Assembly: GCA_903933395.1 (NCBI GenBank)
Contig: CAIZKA010000498.1
Location: forward strand, 1-28,420
DNA from: an uncultured beta proteobacterium
GTDB lineage: Bacteria; Pseudomonadota; Gammaproteobacteria; Burkholderiales; Rhodocyclaceae
Direction: 5' to 3'
DNA: 28,420 nt
The notes beneath the pieces are model-generated. The model saw only the letters and a program-made list of their open reading frames with translations, did no database searches and had not been told where the DNA came from. Both the position numbers and the translations under genes were made by a program. Positions 8,642-16,546 of this stretch are shown here, piece by piece. The stretch's first letter is position 1, and each line of letters opens with the position of its first letter.

Positions 8642-8968
8642 ATGATCGATCTTGAAGTTATGCACCGCGTTCAGGCGACACTGCTCGAACGCAAGGGCGC
8701 TGCGCCCGATTCGTCCTACGTCGCCAGCCTGTATGCCAAGGGCACCGATGCGATCTGCAAAAAGGTGGCGGAGGAAGCCGCCGAAACCATCATGGCCGCC
8801 AAGGATGGCGATCGCCTGCATCTGGTGCGCGAAGTGACGGATCTCTGGTTCCACAGCATGATTCTGCTGACCCAGTTCGGCATCGGCATTGATGACGTGA
8901 TGTTCGAGTTTCGCCGTCGGGAAGGCATTTCCGGCATCGACGAGAAGAACAGCAGGAGCCCTGAATAA
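8642..8968 (+). CDS. hisE: Phosphoribosyl-ATP pyrophosphatase
   Basis: A 108-residue cytoplasmic enzyme of the MazG-like HisE family, hydrolysing phosphoribosyl-ATP to phosphoribosyl-AMP and pyrophosphate, the second step of histidine biosynthesis. The core is SYVASLYAKGTDAICKKVAEEAAE, containing the metal-binding KKVxEEAxE motif, then the REVTDLWFHSMILL helix carrying the second acidic cluster. GGGAG sits about 6 bases before the start. Its stop codon shares one base with the hinT start. The rest of the his operon is absent upstream, where an RND operon sits instead, so hisE seems separated from hisI/hisF. Confidence 0.92.
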   Translation: MIDLEVMHRVQATLLERKGAAPDSSYVASLYAKGTDAICKKVAEEAAETIMAAKDGDRLHLVREVTDLWFHSMILLTQFGIGIDDVMFEFRRREGISGIDEKNSRSPE

Positions 8969-9324
8969 TGAGCGATTGCATTTTTTGCAGGATCGCGCGC
9001 GGCGAGATCCCGTCCAAAAAGGTTTATGAGGACGAGGAAATCTTTGCTTTTCACGACATCAACCCGATTGCGCCGGTGCATTTCATGATCGTGCCGAAGC
9101 TGCACATCCCGTCGCTGATGGACGCTGACATGAGCCATCAGATGTTGCTGGGTCGCCTTCTTGCGAAGGCAGGAGAATTGGCCAAGTCCCAGGGGCTCAA
9201 CGAAGGCTTTCGCACCATCATCAACACCGGGCGGATCGGACAGCAGGAGGTGTATCATCTCCACGTTCATATTCTGGGTGGCCCCGAGCCCCTGGGATCC
9301 ATGCTTAAGCGCAAAGCGCCTTGA
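8968..9324 (+). CDS. hinT: HIT-family purine nucleoside phosphoramidase (HinT type)
   Basis: A 118-residue histidine triad protein. CIFCRIARGEIPS at the N-terminus and the catalytic triad HLHVH (His97, His99, His101, followed by ILGG) identify it as a HINT-branch enzyme that hydrolyses AMP-lysine or AMP-NH2-type phosphoramidates, including aminoacyl-adenylates, in the cytoplasm. Length and spacing are typical. It overlaps hisE by one base and lies 29 bp before tatA, the usual betaproteobacterial order. Confidence 0.92.
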   Translation: MSDCIFCRIARGEIPSKKVYEDEEIFAFHDINPIAPVHFMIVPKLHIPSLMDADMSHQMLLGRLLAKAGELAKSQGLNEGFRTIINTGRIGQQEVYHLHVHILGGPEPLGSMLKRKAP

Positions 9325-9353
9325 TATTTCACTGAGCGCGAGGAGAAAACAGG

Positions 9354-9587
9354 ATGGGATCTTTCAGCATTTGGCACTGGTTGATCGTGCTGGTAATAGT
9401 CATGCTGGTTTTCGGCACCAAAAAGCTGCGCAACGTGGGATCGGATCTCGGCGGCGCGGTCAAGGGCTTCAAGGACGGCATGAAGGAAGCCAGCGCCGAC
9501 AAATCCGCCGACAAGCCGGCCGAGCCGCAGCAGGTTACCGGCCAGACCATCGACGTCGAAGCGCGCCGGGAACAAACCAAGACCTGA
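9354..9587 (+). CDS. tatA: Sec-independent translocase subunit TatA
   Basis: A 77-residue protein with one N-terminal membrane helix (SIWHWLIVLVIVMLVFG), the conserved FG hinge followed by the amphipathic helix TKKLRNVGSDLGGAVKGFKDGMKEA, and a charged tail. TatA oligomers form the passage for folded, often cofactor-bearing proteins with twin-arginine signals. A strong GAGGAG precedes the start. It is the first gene of a tatABC set. Confidence 0.95.
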   Translation: MGSFSIWHWLIVLVIVMLVFGTKKLRNVGSDLGGAVKGFKDGMKEASADKSADKPAEPQQVTGQTIDVEARREQTKT

Positions 9588-9674
9588 TGCCTGGCGGTCG
9601 CGCGGTCCGTCTGCTTCGGCGGTCATGACCACTTTTGCGGCCTCTGCTGCCATTTATCCAATTCCAACGAAGCC

Positions 9675-10076
9675 ATGTTCGACATAGGCCTGTCCGAACT
9701 GATGGTCATCGCCGTGGTGGCGCTGGTCGTCATCGGCCCCGAGCGCCTGCCCAAGGTGGCGCGCACCGCCGGCCTGCTTCTGGGCCGCCTGCAGCGCTAC
9801 GTCAGTGACGTCAAGAGCGACATCAATCGCGAGATCCAGCTCGACGAGTTGAAGAAGATGCAGCGGGAAATGACCGATCAGGTGACGAACCTCCAGGCTT
9901 CCGTGACTCACGAAATGCGCGAAGTCGAGTCGTCGGTAAGCAAGGTAATCGAGCCGTTGGCGGCCGATGTCGCCGTGCCACCGGCGCCGACTTCTGATTC
10001 GGCCCCCGCGAACGGGGCACCGATAGAATCAACACCGGCGCCGGTTCCCGTCGCCGCAGAAACACTCAAGTCCTGA
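9675..10076 (+). CDS. tatB: Sec-independent translocase subunit TatB
   Basis: A 133-residue protein with the TatB signature MFDIGLSELMVIAVVALVVIGPERLP, a Glu in the membrane helix and the GPERLP hinge, followed by a long amphipathic/coiled region and an Ala/Pro-rich C-terminus. TatB forms the twin-arginine receptor with TatC in the inner membrane. It lies 87 bp after tatA and its TGA overlaps the tatC ATG by one base. Nothing recognisable lies in the tatA-tatB spacer. Confidence 0.95.
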   Translation: MFDIGLSELMVIAVVALVVIGPERLPKVARTAGLLLGRLQRYVSDVKSDINREIQLDELKKMQREMTDQVTNLQASVTHEMREVESSVSKVIEPLAADVAVPPAPTSDSAPANGAPIESTPAPVPVAAETLKS

Positions 10077-10894
10077 TGGAAGACCAACAAGAGACTTTTC
10101 TCTCCCACCTGGTCGAGTTGCGCGATCGCCTGATTCGAATCCTCATTTCGGTCGGAATAGTTTTCGTGCCGCTGGCCTTCTATGCCCGGGAACTCTATTC
10201 GGTCCTTGCCGCCCCCTTGCTGGCGACCCTGCCGGCCGGCGGCCAGATGATCGCGACGGACGTCGTCGGGGTGTTTCTGGTGCCGATGAAAGTGGCATTG
10301 ATGGTCGCCTTCCTGGTCGTCCTGCCCTACGTCCTGTACCAGATCTGGGCCTTCGTCGCGCCGGGGCTTTACGCCCACGAGAAAAAGCTGGCGATGCCGC
10401 TTCTGGCCGCATCGGTAATCCTGTTTTTCGTCGGCATGGCGTTCGCCTACTTTGCCTTCTTTCCGATGGTATTCGGCTTCATGGCGAAATTCGCCCCGGA
10501 GGGCGTGGCATGGATGACCGACATCGAAAAGTATTTTTCATTCGTCCTGACGATGTTCATGGCCTTCGGCGTCACCTTCGAAGTCCCGGTGATCGTCATC
10601 GTGCTGGTCAAGATAGGCGTGGTCAATGTGACCAAGCTGCGCGAGTGGCGCCCCTACGTGATTGTCGGCGCCTTCGTCGTCGGCGCGGTGTTTACGCCGC
10701 CCGACGTGATTTCGCAATTCATGATGGCGATGCCTTTGTGGCTGCTCTACGAGCTTGGCATCGTGCTGGCGAGTTTCATCGTGCAGCCGGTCCCGGAGCC
10801 TGTCGGCGAAACAGACTACCGGCCGCCCTCGGATGAGGAAATGAACCGGGAGCTCGATCGCGCCGAGCAGCAGTCGGGCGACCAGAAGACCTGA
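10076..10894 (+). CDS. tatC: Sec-independent translocase subunit TatC
   Basis: A 272-residue polytopic inner-membrane protein of usual length. It starts with QETFLSHLVELRDRLIRILI, the conserved N-terminal TatC motif (with the LxELRxR signature), and shows six hydrophobic segments, the APLLATLP and FVAPGLYAHEKK loops, and FxxAFGVxFExPV in the fourth-helix region. It recognises the twin-arginine motif. It is the last tat gene; in related genomes a degS/algW gene tends to follow directly, but here two kor operons intervene. Confidence 0.95.
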   Translation: MEDQQETFLSHLVELRDRLIRILISVGIVFVPLAFYARELYSVLAAPLLATLPAGGQMIATDVVGVFLVPMKVALMVAFLVVLPYVLYQIWAFVAPGLYAHEKKLAMPLLAASVILFFVGMAFAYFAFFPMVFGFMAKFAPEGVAWMTDIEKYFSFVLTMFMAFGVTFEVPVIVIVLVKIGVVNVTKLREWRPYVIVGAFVVGAVFTPPDVISQFMMAMPLWLLYELGIVLASFIVQPVPEPVGETDYRPPSDEEMNRELDRAEQQSGDQKT

Positions 10895-10996
10895 AGACAG
10901 GCCGCATCACCTTGCTTATGGCGAGGCAGGTCACGTAATCGTCGTGCTGGGCGTGATTCGCGCTGAAACACGTTCTAACTGTCTCGTAAATCGACA

Positions 10997-11010
10997 TTGA
11001 TCTAGGTCAA
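10997..11010 (+). promoter_or_regulatory. FNR/Anr box of the nfn-kor operon
   Basis: TTGATCTAGGTCAA matches TTGAT-N4-ATCAA at 9 of 10 specified positions and is itself a near-palindrome. It lies in the 181-bp spacer between tatC and the nfnA-like gene. Exactly 22 bases after it comes GATACT (11033-11038), a 4/6 match to TATAAT, which is the spacing of an FNR-activated class II promoter (box centred at -41.5). The predicted transcription start is near 11045, giving a leader of about 30 bases. Confidence 0.8.
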
Positions 11011-11032
11011 TAGAATCCGGCGCGGTCAGGAA

Positions 11033-11038
11033 GATACT
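11033..11038 (+). promoter_or_regulatory. -10 element of the FNR-dependent promoter
   Basis: GATACT is placed 22 bases downstream of the FNR box. No good -35 is present, as expected for an activator-dependent class II promoter. Confidence 0.5.
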
Positions 11039-11075
11039 TGCCCGACCGGCTTGGCTCTGGATGAAGGTGACCGCA

Positions 11076-12023
11076 ATGTCCAATTTCGAGATCGTGGCAC
11101 GCGAGGATTTTTCCGACGTCACCTATCTGCTCGAGGTGCGCCATCCCATGATGGCCAGGGCGGCCAAGCCCGGTCAGTTCGTGATCGTGATGCAGAACGA
11201 ACAGGGCGAGCGGATTCCGCTGACCATCGCCGACTTCGATCGCAACAAGGGCACCATCACGCTGGTGATCCAGGCGGTTGGCAAGACCACCCGACAAATG
11301 CAGCAGGAATGCCAAGTCGGTACATCGCTCTACGGCATGGTGGGTCCGATGGGCATACCCAGCCCGATCAGCCACGCCAAAAAGGTGTTGTGCGTGGGTG
11401 GTGGCCTCGGCGTGGCACCGATTTTTCCCCAGGCGCGCGGCTTCAAGGAAAGCGGCGCCTACGTGATTGCAGTGCTTGGATTCCGCAACAAGGATCTGGT
11501 TTTCTGGGAGAACAAGTTCCGCGAATGCTGCGATGAACTCATCCTGTGCACCAACGACGGTTCGGCGGGAATGAAGGGAATGATCACCGACGGGATCAAG
11601 GTCGCGCTGGCAGGACACGCCAACATTGAGGAGGTCGTCGCAATCGGCCCACCGGTGATGATGAAGGCCTGCGCCGACGCCACGCGGCCTTACAAGATCA
11701 AGACCATGGTCAGCGTCAATCCGATCATGGTCGATGGCACCGGGATGTGCGGTGGGTGCAGGGTAAAGGTCGGCGACGAGGTGAAGTTTGCCTGTGTCGA
11801 TGGACCGGATTTCGACGGCCATCTGGTCGACTTCGACGACCTTATGCTGCGCCTGCAGCGCCACAAGAATGACGAAAAACTCGCCCATGAGCGCTGGTCG
11901 GAAAACTGCCGCATGACCAACCCGCCCGGCCCGGGCGCGGGGGATGTGCTAGCGGGGGGCACCGCCGCACAAAGTGACGTACTCGAACTGCCGGACCCGT
12001 CGGAGGACGCGCCCGGAGGCTAG
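11076..12023 (+). CDS. NfnA-like FAD/NAD(H)-binding, [2Fe-2S] electron-transfer subunit
   Basis: A 315-residue ferredoxin-reductase-fold flavoprotein of the NfnA/SudB/PyrK group. GERIPLTIADFD (residues 44-55) is the FAD-binding motif, VGGGLGVAPIFPQARGFK (107-124) the NAD(H)-binding motif, and Cys225, Cys228 and Cys240 in DGTGMCGGCRV and FACVDGPDFDGH, with Asp220 nearby, form the [2Fe-2S] site. NfnA uses three Cys and an Asp, a pattern retained here. The start at 11076 has AAGGTGA 6 bases upstream; an earlier ATG at 11061 has none. A 35-50-residue Gly/Pro/Asp-rich C-terminal extension is unusual. It is first in the FNR-controlled operon and lies 27 bp before its nfnB-like partner. In known NfnAB this subunit handles NADH. 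Confidence 0.85.
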   Translation: MSNFEIVAREDFSDVTYLLEVRHPMMARAAKPGQFVIVMQNEQGERIPLTIADFDRNKGTITLVIQAVGKTTRQMQQECQVGTSLYGMVGPMGIPSPISHAKKVLCVGGGLGVAPIFPQARGFKESGAYVIAVLGFRNKDLVFWENKFRECCDELILCTNDGSAGMKGMITDGIKVALAGHANIEEVVAIGPPVMMKACADATRPYKIKTMVSVNPIMVDGTGMCGGCRVKVGDEVKFACVDGPDFDGHLVDFDDLMLRLQRHKNDEKLAHERWSENCRMTNPPGPGAGDVLAGGTAAQSDVLELPDPSEDAPGG

Positions 12024-12050
12024 ACCAGTTTGACGCTTGAGGGGAATCCG

Positions 12051-13550
12051 ATGGCCAAGAAGAAGACGATACGAACCATTCCGCAGGAACGCACGCCGAT
12101 GCGTGAGCAGGATGCGCTGGTGCGGGCCGGGAATTTCGAGGAAGTCGCCCGCGGCTACAATCTGGAGGACGCGCTGCGCGAATCCGAGCGTTGCCTGCTA
12201 TGCCCGGACCAACCCTGCATCGCCGGCTGCCCGGTGGGCATAGATATCCCCGGATTCATCCGGAAAATCGGCGAAAAGAATCTTCGAGGCGCCTACGATA
12301 TCCTCACCGACACGAACCTATTGCCCTCGGTTTGCGGTCGCGTGTGTCCGCAGGAGACCCAGTGCGAAGGTGTGTGTACGGTGGGCGAGTCGCTGGAAGC
12401 GGTCGCCATCGGGCGACTGGAGCGCTTTGTCGGCGACACCGCGATCAAGGAGGGCTGGAGCAACATTCCCTATATCGAGGCCAACGGTTTCCATGTCGGT
12501 ATCGTCGGCTCCGGCCCGGCAGGCATGGCCTGCGCGGCGGATATGGCCAAGGCCGGCTGCGATGTCACTGTCTACGAAGCCTTCCATCAGCCCGGCGGCG
12601 TATTGAGATACGGCATCCCTGATTTCCGCCTGCCCAACGCAGTGATCGATGCCGAGATCGAAAATCTTAAAAAGCTCGGCATCAAATTCGAATGCAATAC
12701 CCTGGTCGGCCGCCTGTTCACCATCGAACAGATGATCGACGAAATGGGCTTCCACGCGGTGTTCGTCGGAGTCGGTGCGGGCTATCCGACCATGCTGAAT
12801 ATTCCCGGCGATTCGCTAAATGGCGTGCTTTCGGCCAATGAATTGCTGACGCGCTGCAACCTGATGCACGCCAGGGACTTTCCCAACTTTGACACGCCAT
12901 TGCCGATCGGCCGGCGCGTCGCCGTAGTCGGCGCCGGCAACACGGCGATGGATGCCATGCGCGTGTCGATCCGGCTCGGCGCGGAAAAGGTGTACTGCAT
13001 TTATCGCCGTTCGCGCACCGAGGCCCCGGCGCGGGTGGAGGAAGTCCATCATGCCGAGCAGGAAGGGGTGGACTTCCACTGGCTCACCAATCCGGTGTCG
13101 GTGCTCAACGACGGCACCGGCAGCGTGCGCGGCATGCGTTGCGTGCGCATGGAACTGGGCGCGCCCGACGAGTCCGGCCGGCGTCGGCCGGTGCCGGTGG
13201 CCGACAGCGAGTTCGATTTCGAGGCGGATCTGATCGTGTACGCGATCGGCACCAATGCCAATCCGATCATGGGCCAGACCTCGGAAATGAAGCTGAACAA
13301 GTGGGGCTATATCGGCGTGGATGAGACCCTTGCCACCTCGGTGGCGGGCGTGTTCGCCGGCGGCGACATCGTCACCGGCGCGGCGACCGTGATCGAGGCC
13401 ATGGGCGCCGGGCGCAAGGCCGCGCGCAGCATGAAGGCCTATCTCGGAATCCGCGATCCGGCGTTGCCCTATTGCGGCGCCACGGGCGGAGAAGCCCTGT
13501 TCGGGATCGACGAGCGGGAAAGGAACTTCGCGCGTGTACGCGTTGCCTGA
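12051..13550 (+). CDS. NfnB-like NADPH-dependent flavoprotein (GltD/glutamate synthase small-subunit family)
   Basis: A 499-residue protein. The N-terminus carries two four-cysteine clusters, Cys48/51/56/60 (CLLCPDQPCIAGCP) and Cys95/99/105/109 (CGRVCPQETQCEGVC), as in GltD and NfnB. An FAD Rossmann motif VGIVGSGPAGMACAADMA (149-166) and GGVLRYGIPDFRLP follow, then an NAD(P) Rossmann motif VAVVGAGNTAMDAM (290-303) with YRRS (Arg residues typical of NADPH binding), and a C-terminal FAD-contact GVFAGGDIVTGAATVIEAMGAGRKAA. GAGGGGA precedes the ATG at 12051. There is no glutamate synthase large subunit; the neighbours are NfnA-like and KorAB, so it most likely pairs with them as the bifurcating-flavin subunit. 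Bifurcation itself cannot be proved from sequence. Confidence 0.85.
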   Translation: MAKKKTIRTIPQERTPMREQDALVRAGNFEEVARGYNLEDALRESERCLLCPDQPCIAGCPVGIDIPGFIRKIGEKNLRGAYDILTDTNLLPSVCGRVCPQETQCEGVCTVGESLEAVAIGRLERFVGDTAIKEGWSNIPYIEANGFHVGIVGSGPAGMACAADMAKAGCDVTVYEAFHQPGGVLRYGIPDFRLPNAVIDAEIENLKKLGIKFECNTLVGRLFTIEQMIDEMGFHAVFVGVGAGYPTMLNIPGDSLNGVLSANELLTRCNLMHARDFPNFDTPLPIGRRVAVVGAGNTAMDAMRVSIRLGAEKVYCIYRRSRTEAPARVEEVHHAEQEGVDFHWLTNPVSVLNDGTGSVRGMRCVRMELGAPDESGRRRPVPVADSEFDFEADLIVYAIGTNANPIMGQTSEMKLNKWGYIGVDETLATSVAGVFAGGDIVTGAATVIEAMGAGRKAARSMKAYLGIRDPALPYCGATGGEALFGIDERERNFARVRVA

Positions 13551-13583
13551 CACCAATCGCAAGACAGCGGCTACGGAAAAAAC

Positions 13584-15509
13584 ATGAACGAAACGACACT
13601 GCAAAAACCGCTCAAAAAACCTCGCAAATCGAATGGATCGGTGGCAGGAAAGAAAGCGGCCGTGACCCTGAAGGAGCACATCGTCGAAATCATCAGCGAT
13701 TCCGGCGAAGGTGCACAAAAGTGCGGCCAGTCACTGGGTTCGATTGCCGCGCAGATGGGCAACGGCATCTGGACCACAGAAATCATTCCCGCCGAAATTC
13801 GCCCGCCGGCGCGCAGCGTCGCTGGCGCCAGCGGCAACCGGATACGCATTGGCGCGGGCTACATCACCAACGGCGGTGACGAGACCGACCTCGTGGTGGC
13901 CTTCAACGAGCAGGTGCTGCTGGGGCGGGTGCGCGCCAAGGAACTCAAGCCCGGCTGCATCATCCTGCTTGAAAGCATGTGGCGCAGCCACGCCGATGCA
14001 AAAATCGTGGCGTCGTACATCGAGACCCATAGCCGGCTGGTGGCCGCCGGTTACAGGGTGTACGAGATCCCGATGGAACAGGAGTGCAAGACCGTGGTCG
14101 CCGATGCGCGACGCGGCAAGAACATGTTCGTGCTCGGAATGCTGTGCCATATCTACAGCCTCGAGCTGAAGTTGGCGGTGGATCAGATCGTGCTGGCCTT
14201 CGGCAAAAAAGACCGGAGCGTGGTCGATGCGAATATCCGACTGCTCGAAGCCGGGCACGCCTGGGCTGCGGCCAATCTGGATTTTTGCTACCGCATTCCG
14301 GCGCAGCGCTCGACCGAGCCGCAGATCGTAGTCAACGGCAACACGGCACTGGCGCTGGGCGTTATGGCATCGGGCATGGAGATCTGCGCCATGTACCCGA
14401 TAACGCCGGCGACCTCGGCTTCGCACTATCTGTCCGAAGTATTCGAGAAGGTTGGCGGCATCGTGCACCAGGCCGAGGACGAGATTGCTGCCTGCGCCTT
14501 CGCCATCGGCGCCTCTTACGCCGGCAAATGCACGGTCACCATCACCTCCGGCCCCGGCTATTCCCTGAAGCAGGAAGCGATCGGGCTGGCCGTCATGGCT
14601 GAGATTCCGCTGGTGGTGGTCAACGTTCAGCGCGGCGGACCCAGCACCGGCCAGCCGACCAAGATGGAGCAGGGCGACCTGATGACCGCGATCTTCGGCA
14701 GCCACGGCGACGCGCCGAAGGTGGTCATGGCGCCGGGCACCATCGAGGAGTGCTTCTACTCGATCATCACCGCGCGCAAGATCGCCGAGACCTTCAACAT
14801 GGTGGTGGTGGTCCTCACCGATGCGGGGCTCGCCACCTCACAGCAGCCATTCCCGCGGCCGACGTTTAACGAGTCCTGGCTGGCGCCGCCGGTTGACCAG
14901 AGCCCGGTGCCGCCGGGCGCCCGGCCATACGACTGGGACGAAAACACCGGGTTGGCGCGTCGCTTCATTCCCGGCCAGCCCGGCGGCATGCACGCCCTGA
15001 CGGGGCTCGCCCACGACCGCGACAGCCATGTCGCCTACGATGCGGAAATCAACGAACAGACCCTGCGCTTTCGTAGCCTGAAGCTCGCGGCGCTGCAGAA
15101 GACGCTCAAGGCGCCGCGAGTGTTCGGCGATGCCAAGGGCGATTTGCTGGTGATCGGTTGGGGAAGCACCAAGGGAGCCATCGAGGAAGCGGTCGAGGCC
15201 ATGCGTGCAGAGGGCCAGAAGGTGTCGTCCCTGCACCTGCAGTTCCTGCAACCCCTGCCGCCGGGAATCAAGGAAATCCTGCAGGGCTTCGGCAAGCTCA
15301 TGACCATCGAGAACAACTGGAGCGACCAACCCGAGGACCGCATCATCGACGAGAACAATCGCCGCTATTCCTCCCTGGCCATCCTGTTGCGTTCGCGTTA
15401 CCTGCTGGATATCGACTGCTGGAGCGAGGTCAGGGGCCAGCCGATCAAGCCGAGCACCATCCGCCGCGTGATGCAGCGAAAGTTGAAGCAGGAAGGGATC
15501 CAGCCATGA
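13584..15509 (+). CDS. korA: 2-oxoacid:acceptor oxidoreductase, fused gamma-alpha subunit (KorA type), set 1
   Basis: A 641-residue fusion. Residues about 45-240 are the gamma (PFOR domain III-like) part, starting GEGAQKCGQSLGSIAAQMG. Residues about 250-640 are the alpha part with YPITP (271-275), the QAEDE motif (296-300), TSGPG (321-325) and NVQRGGPSTG (347-356). With KorB it oxidises a 2-oxoacid plus CoA to acyl-CoA and CO2, releasing two low-potential electrons; the fused architecture and YPITPATS fit 2-oxoglutarate oxidoreductases best. A 40-residue Lys-rich N-terminal extension is odd. The gene lies 33 bp after the nfnB-like gene and overlaps korB by 4 bp. The actual substrate is inference. 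Confidence 0.87.
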   Translation: MNETTLQKPLKKPRKSNGSVAGKKAAVTLKEHIVEIISDSGEGAQKCGQSLGSIAAQMGNGIWTTEIIPAEIRPPARSVAGASGNRIRIGAGYITNGGDETDLVVAFNEQVLLGRVRAKELKPGCIILLESMWRSHADAKIVASYIETHSRLVAAGYRVYEIPMEQECKTVVADARRGKNMFVLGMLCHIYSLELKLAVDQIVLAFGKKDRSVVDANIRLLEAGHAWAAANLDFCYRIPAQRSTEPQIVVNGNTALALGVMASGMEICAMYPITPATSASHYLSEVFEKVGGIVHQAEDEIAACAFAIGASYAGKCTVTITSGPGYSLKQEAIGLAVMAEIPLVVVNVQRGGPSTGQPTKMEQGDLMTAIFGSHGDAPKVVMAPGTIEECFYSIITARKIAETFNMVVVVLTDAGLATSQQPFPRPTFNESWLAPPVDQSPVPPGARPYDWDENTGLARRFIPGQPGGMHALTGLAHDRDSHVAYDAEINEQTLRFRSLKLAALQKTLKAPRVFGDAKGDLLVIGWGSTKGAIEEAVEAMRAEGQKVSSLHLQFLQPLPPGIKEILQGFGKLMTIENNWSDQPEDRIIDENNRRYSSLAILLRSRYLLDIDCWSEVRGQPIKPSTIRRVMQRKLKQEGIQP

Positions 15510-16486
15510 ACATGATGTCCGCCACCGAATGCCTGTTGCAGATGTGCGACGAGCATCTCGAACTCGAAGACTATGCCAGCGGCGTGCCGCGCTGGTGCAC
15601 CGGCTGTGGCGACAACGCCATACTCGCGGCGGTGCAGCGGCTATGCCGGGATGAGGGATTGCGGCCGGAGAAAACCGTGTTTGTCTCCGGCATAGGTTGT
15701 TCCAGCCGCTTTCCGCATTACATGAAGACCTACGGTTTTCACGGCATACACGGGCGTGCGTTGCCCATCGCCGAAGGCATCAGGATGGCGCGGCCCGACC
15801 TCAAGGTGTTCGTCAACACCGGCGACGGCGACTGCTGCAGCATTGGTGCCGCGCACTGGATCCACGCTATCCGCTACAACATGAACATCACCGTGTTTCT
15901 CCATGACAACCAGATATACGGCCTGACCAAGAAGCAGGCCTCGCCCACCTCCCCGATCGGCACCAGGAGCAACACCACGCCACGAGGCAGTTATCTGGAG
16001 GCCCTGAATCCGCTATCGGTGACGCTCGGGGTGCAGAACGTTTCCTTCGTCGCGCAGGCGGTCGACTGGATTCCCGAGGTTCTCTTCGACATAGTCAAGG
16101 CGGCCTACCAGCACAAGGGCTTGTCCTTCGTGCGCATCGTCCAGCGCTGCCCGGAGTGGCTGCCGACCTCGCTCGACCCGTGGCTGCACGACCCCAACAA
16201 GGTGCTGCTGCTGAACCACGAGAACGGCCTGCAGTCCAGCGCCGGTTTGTCCAGGGTATACAAGAACCAGTTGCAGCACGACCCCGCGAACATCGACAGG
16301 GCGCGCGAAATCGCGTCGAGTACCGATGTCGTCCCGGTCGGCATCCTGTACCGCAACCCCGAAGTGCCGTGCTATGAGGACCTGCGGCGTTCCGACACGT
16401 TGCACACGCCCGAGCTGACCCGGGACGGGCTCAACGCGGAGCTGGACAAGTACACCGTCTGGCCGCGCGAAGCACGAGCCGCGTAA
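15506..16486 (+). CDS. korB: 2-oxoacid:acceptor oxidoreductase, TPP-binding beta subunit (KorB type), set 1
   Basis: A 326-residue beta subunit. WCTGCGDNAIL supplies Cys31 and Cys34, with Cys65 (GIGCSSRFP) and Cys215 (QRCPEW) as the remaining ligands of the single [4Fe-4S] cluster. The TPP/Mg motif is NTGDGDCCSIG (GDGD at 106-109) through DNQIYGLTK (134-142). The enzyme core is therefore complete. ATGA overlap with korA shows coupling; I reject the longer open frame that starts inside korA. Its sequence differs strongly from the second KorB (for example SPTSPIGTRSNTTPRG versus SATADKGSKSKRG), so the two sets are not a recent duplication. It is followed after 60 bp by the PFOR-like gene. Confidence 0.9.
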   Translation: MNMMSATECLLQMCDEHLELEDYASGVPRWCTGCGDNAILAAVQRLCRDEGLRPEKTVFVSGIGCSSRFPHYMKTYGFHGIHGRALPIAEGIRMARPDLKVFVNTGDGDCCSIGAAHWIHAIRYNMNITVFLHDNQIYGLTKKQASPTSPIGTRSNTTPRGSYLEALNPLSVTLGVQNVSFVAQAVDWIPEVLFDIVKAAYQHKGLSFVRIVQRCPEWLPTSLDPWLHDPNKVLLLNHENGLQSSAGLSRVYKNQLQHDPANIDRAREIASSTDVVPVGILYRNPEVPCYEDLRRSDTLHTPELTRDGLNAELDKYTVWPREARAA

Positions 16487-16546
16487 GCCCGAGCGCGTCA
16501 ATTCCAGGAGTTTGAATCTTCACTCGCAAGCCAGACCGAGCAAATC

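Noticed and set aside
12051..13550. Glutamate synthase small subunit (gltD)
   Set aside because: No large subunit is nearby, and the gene is between an NfnA-like gene and korAB, so an NfnB-like role fits better.
15158..15505. 116-codon upstream extension of the first korB
   Set aside because: It overlaps the C-terminal part of korA in another frame; the ATG at 15506 with the ATGA overlap gives a beta subunit of the right length.
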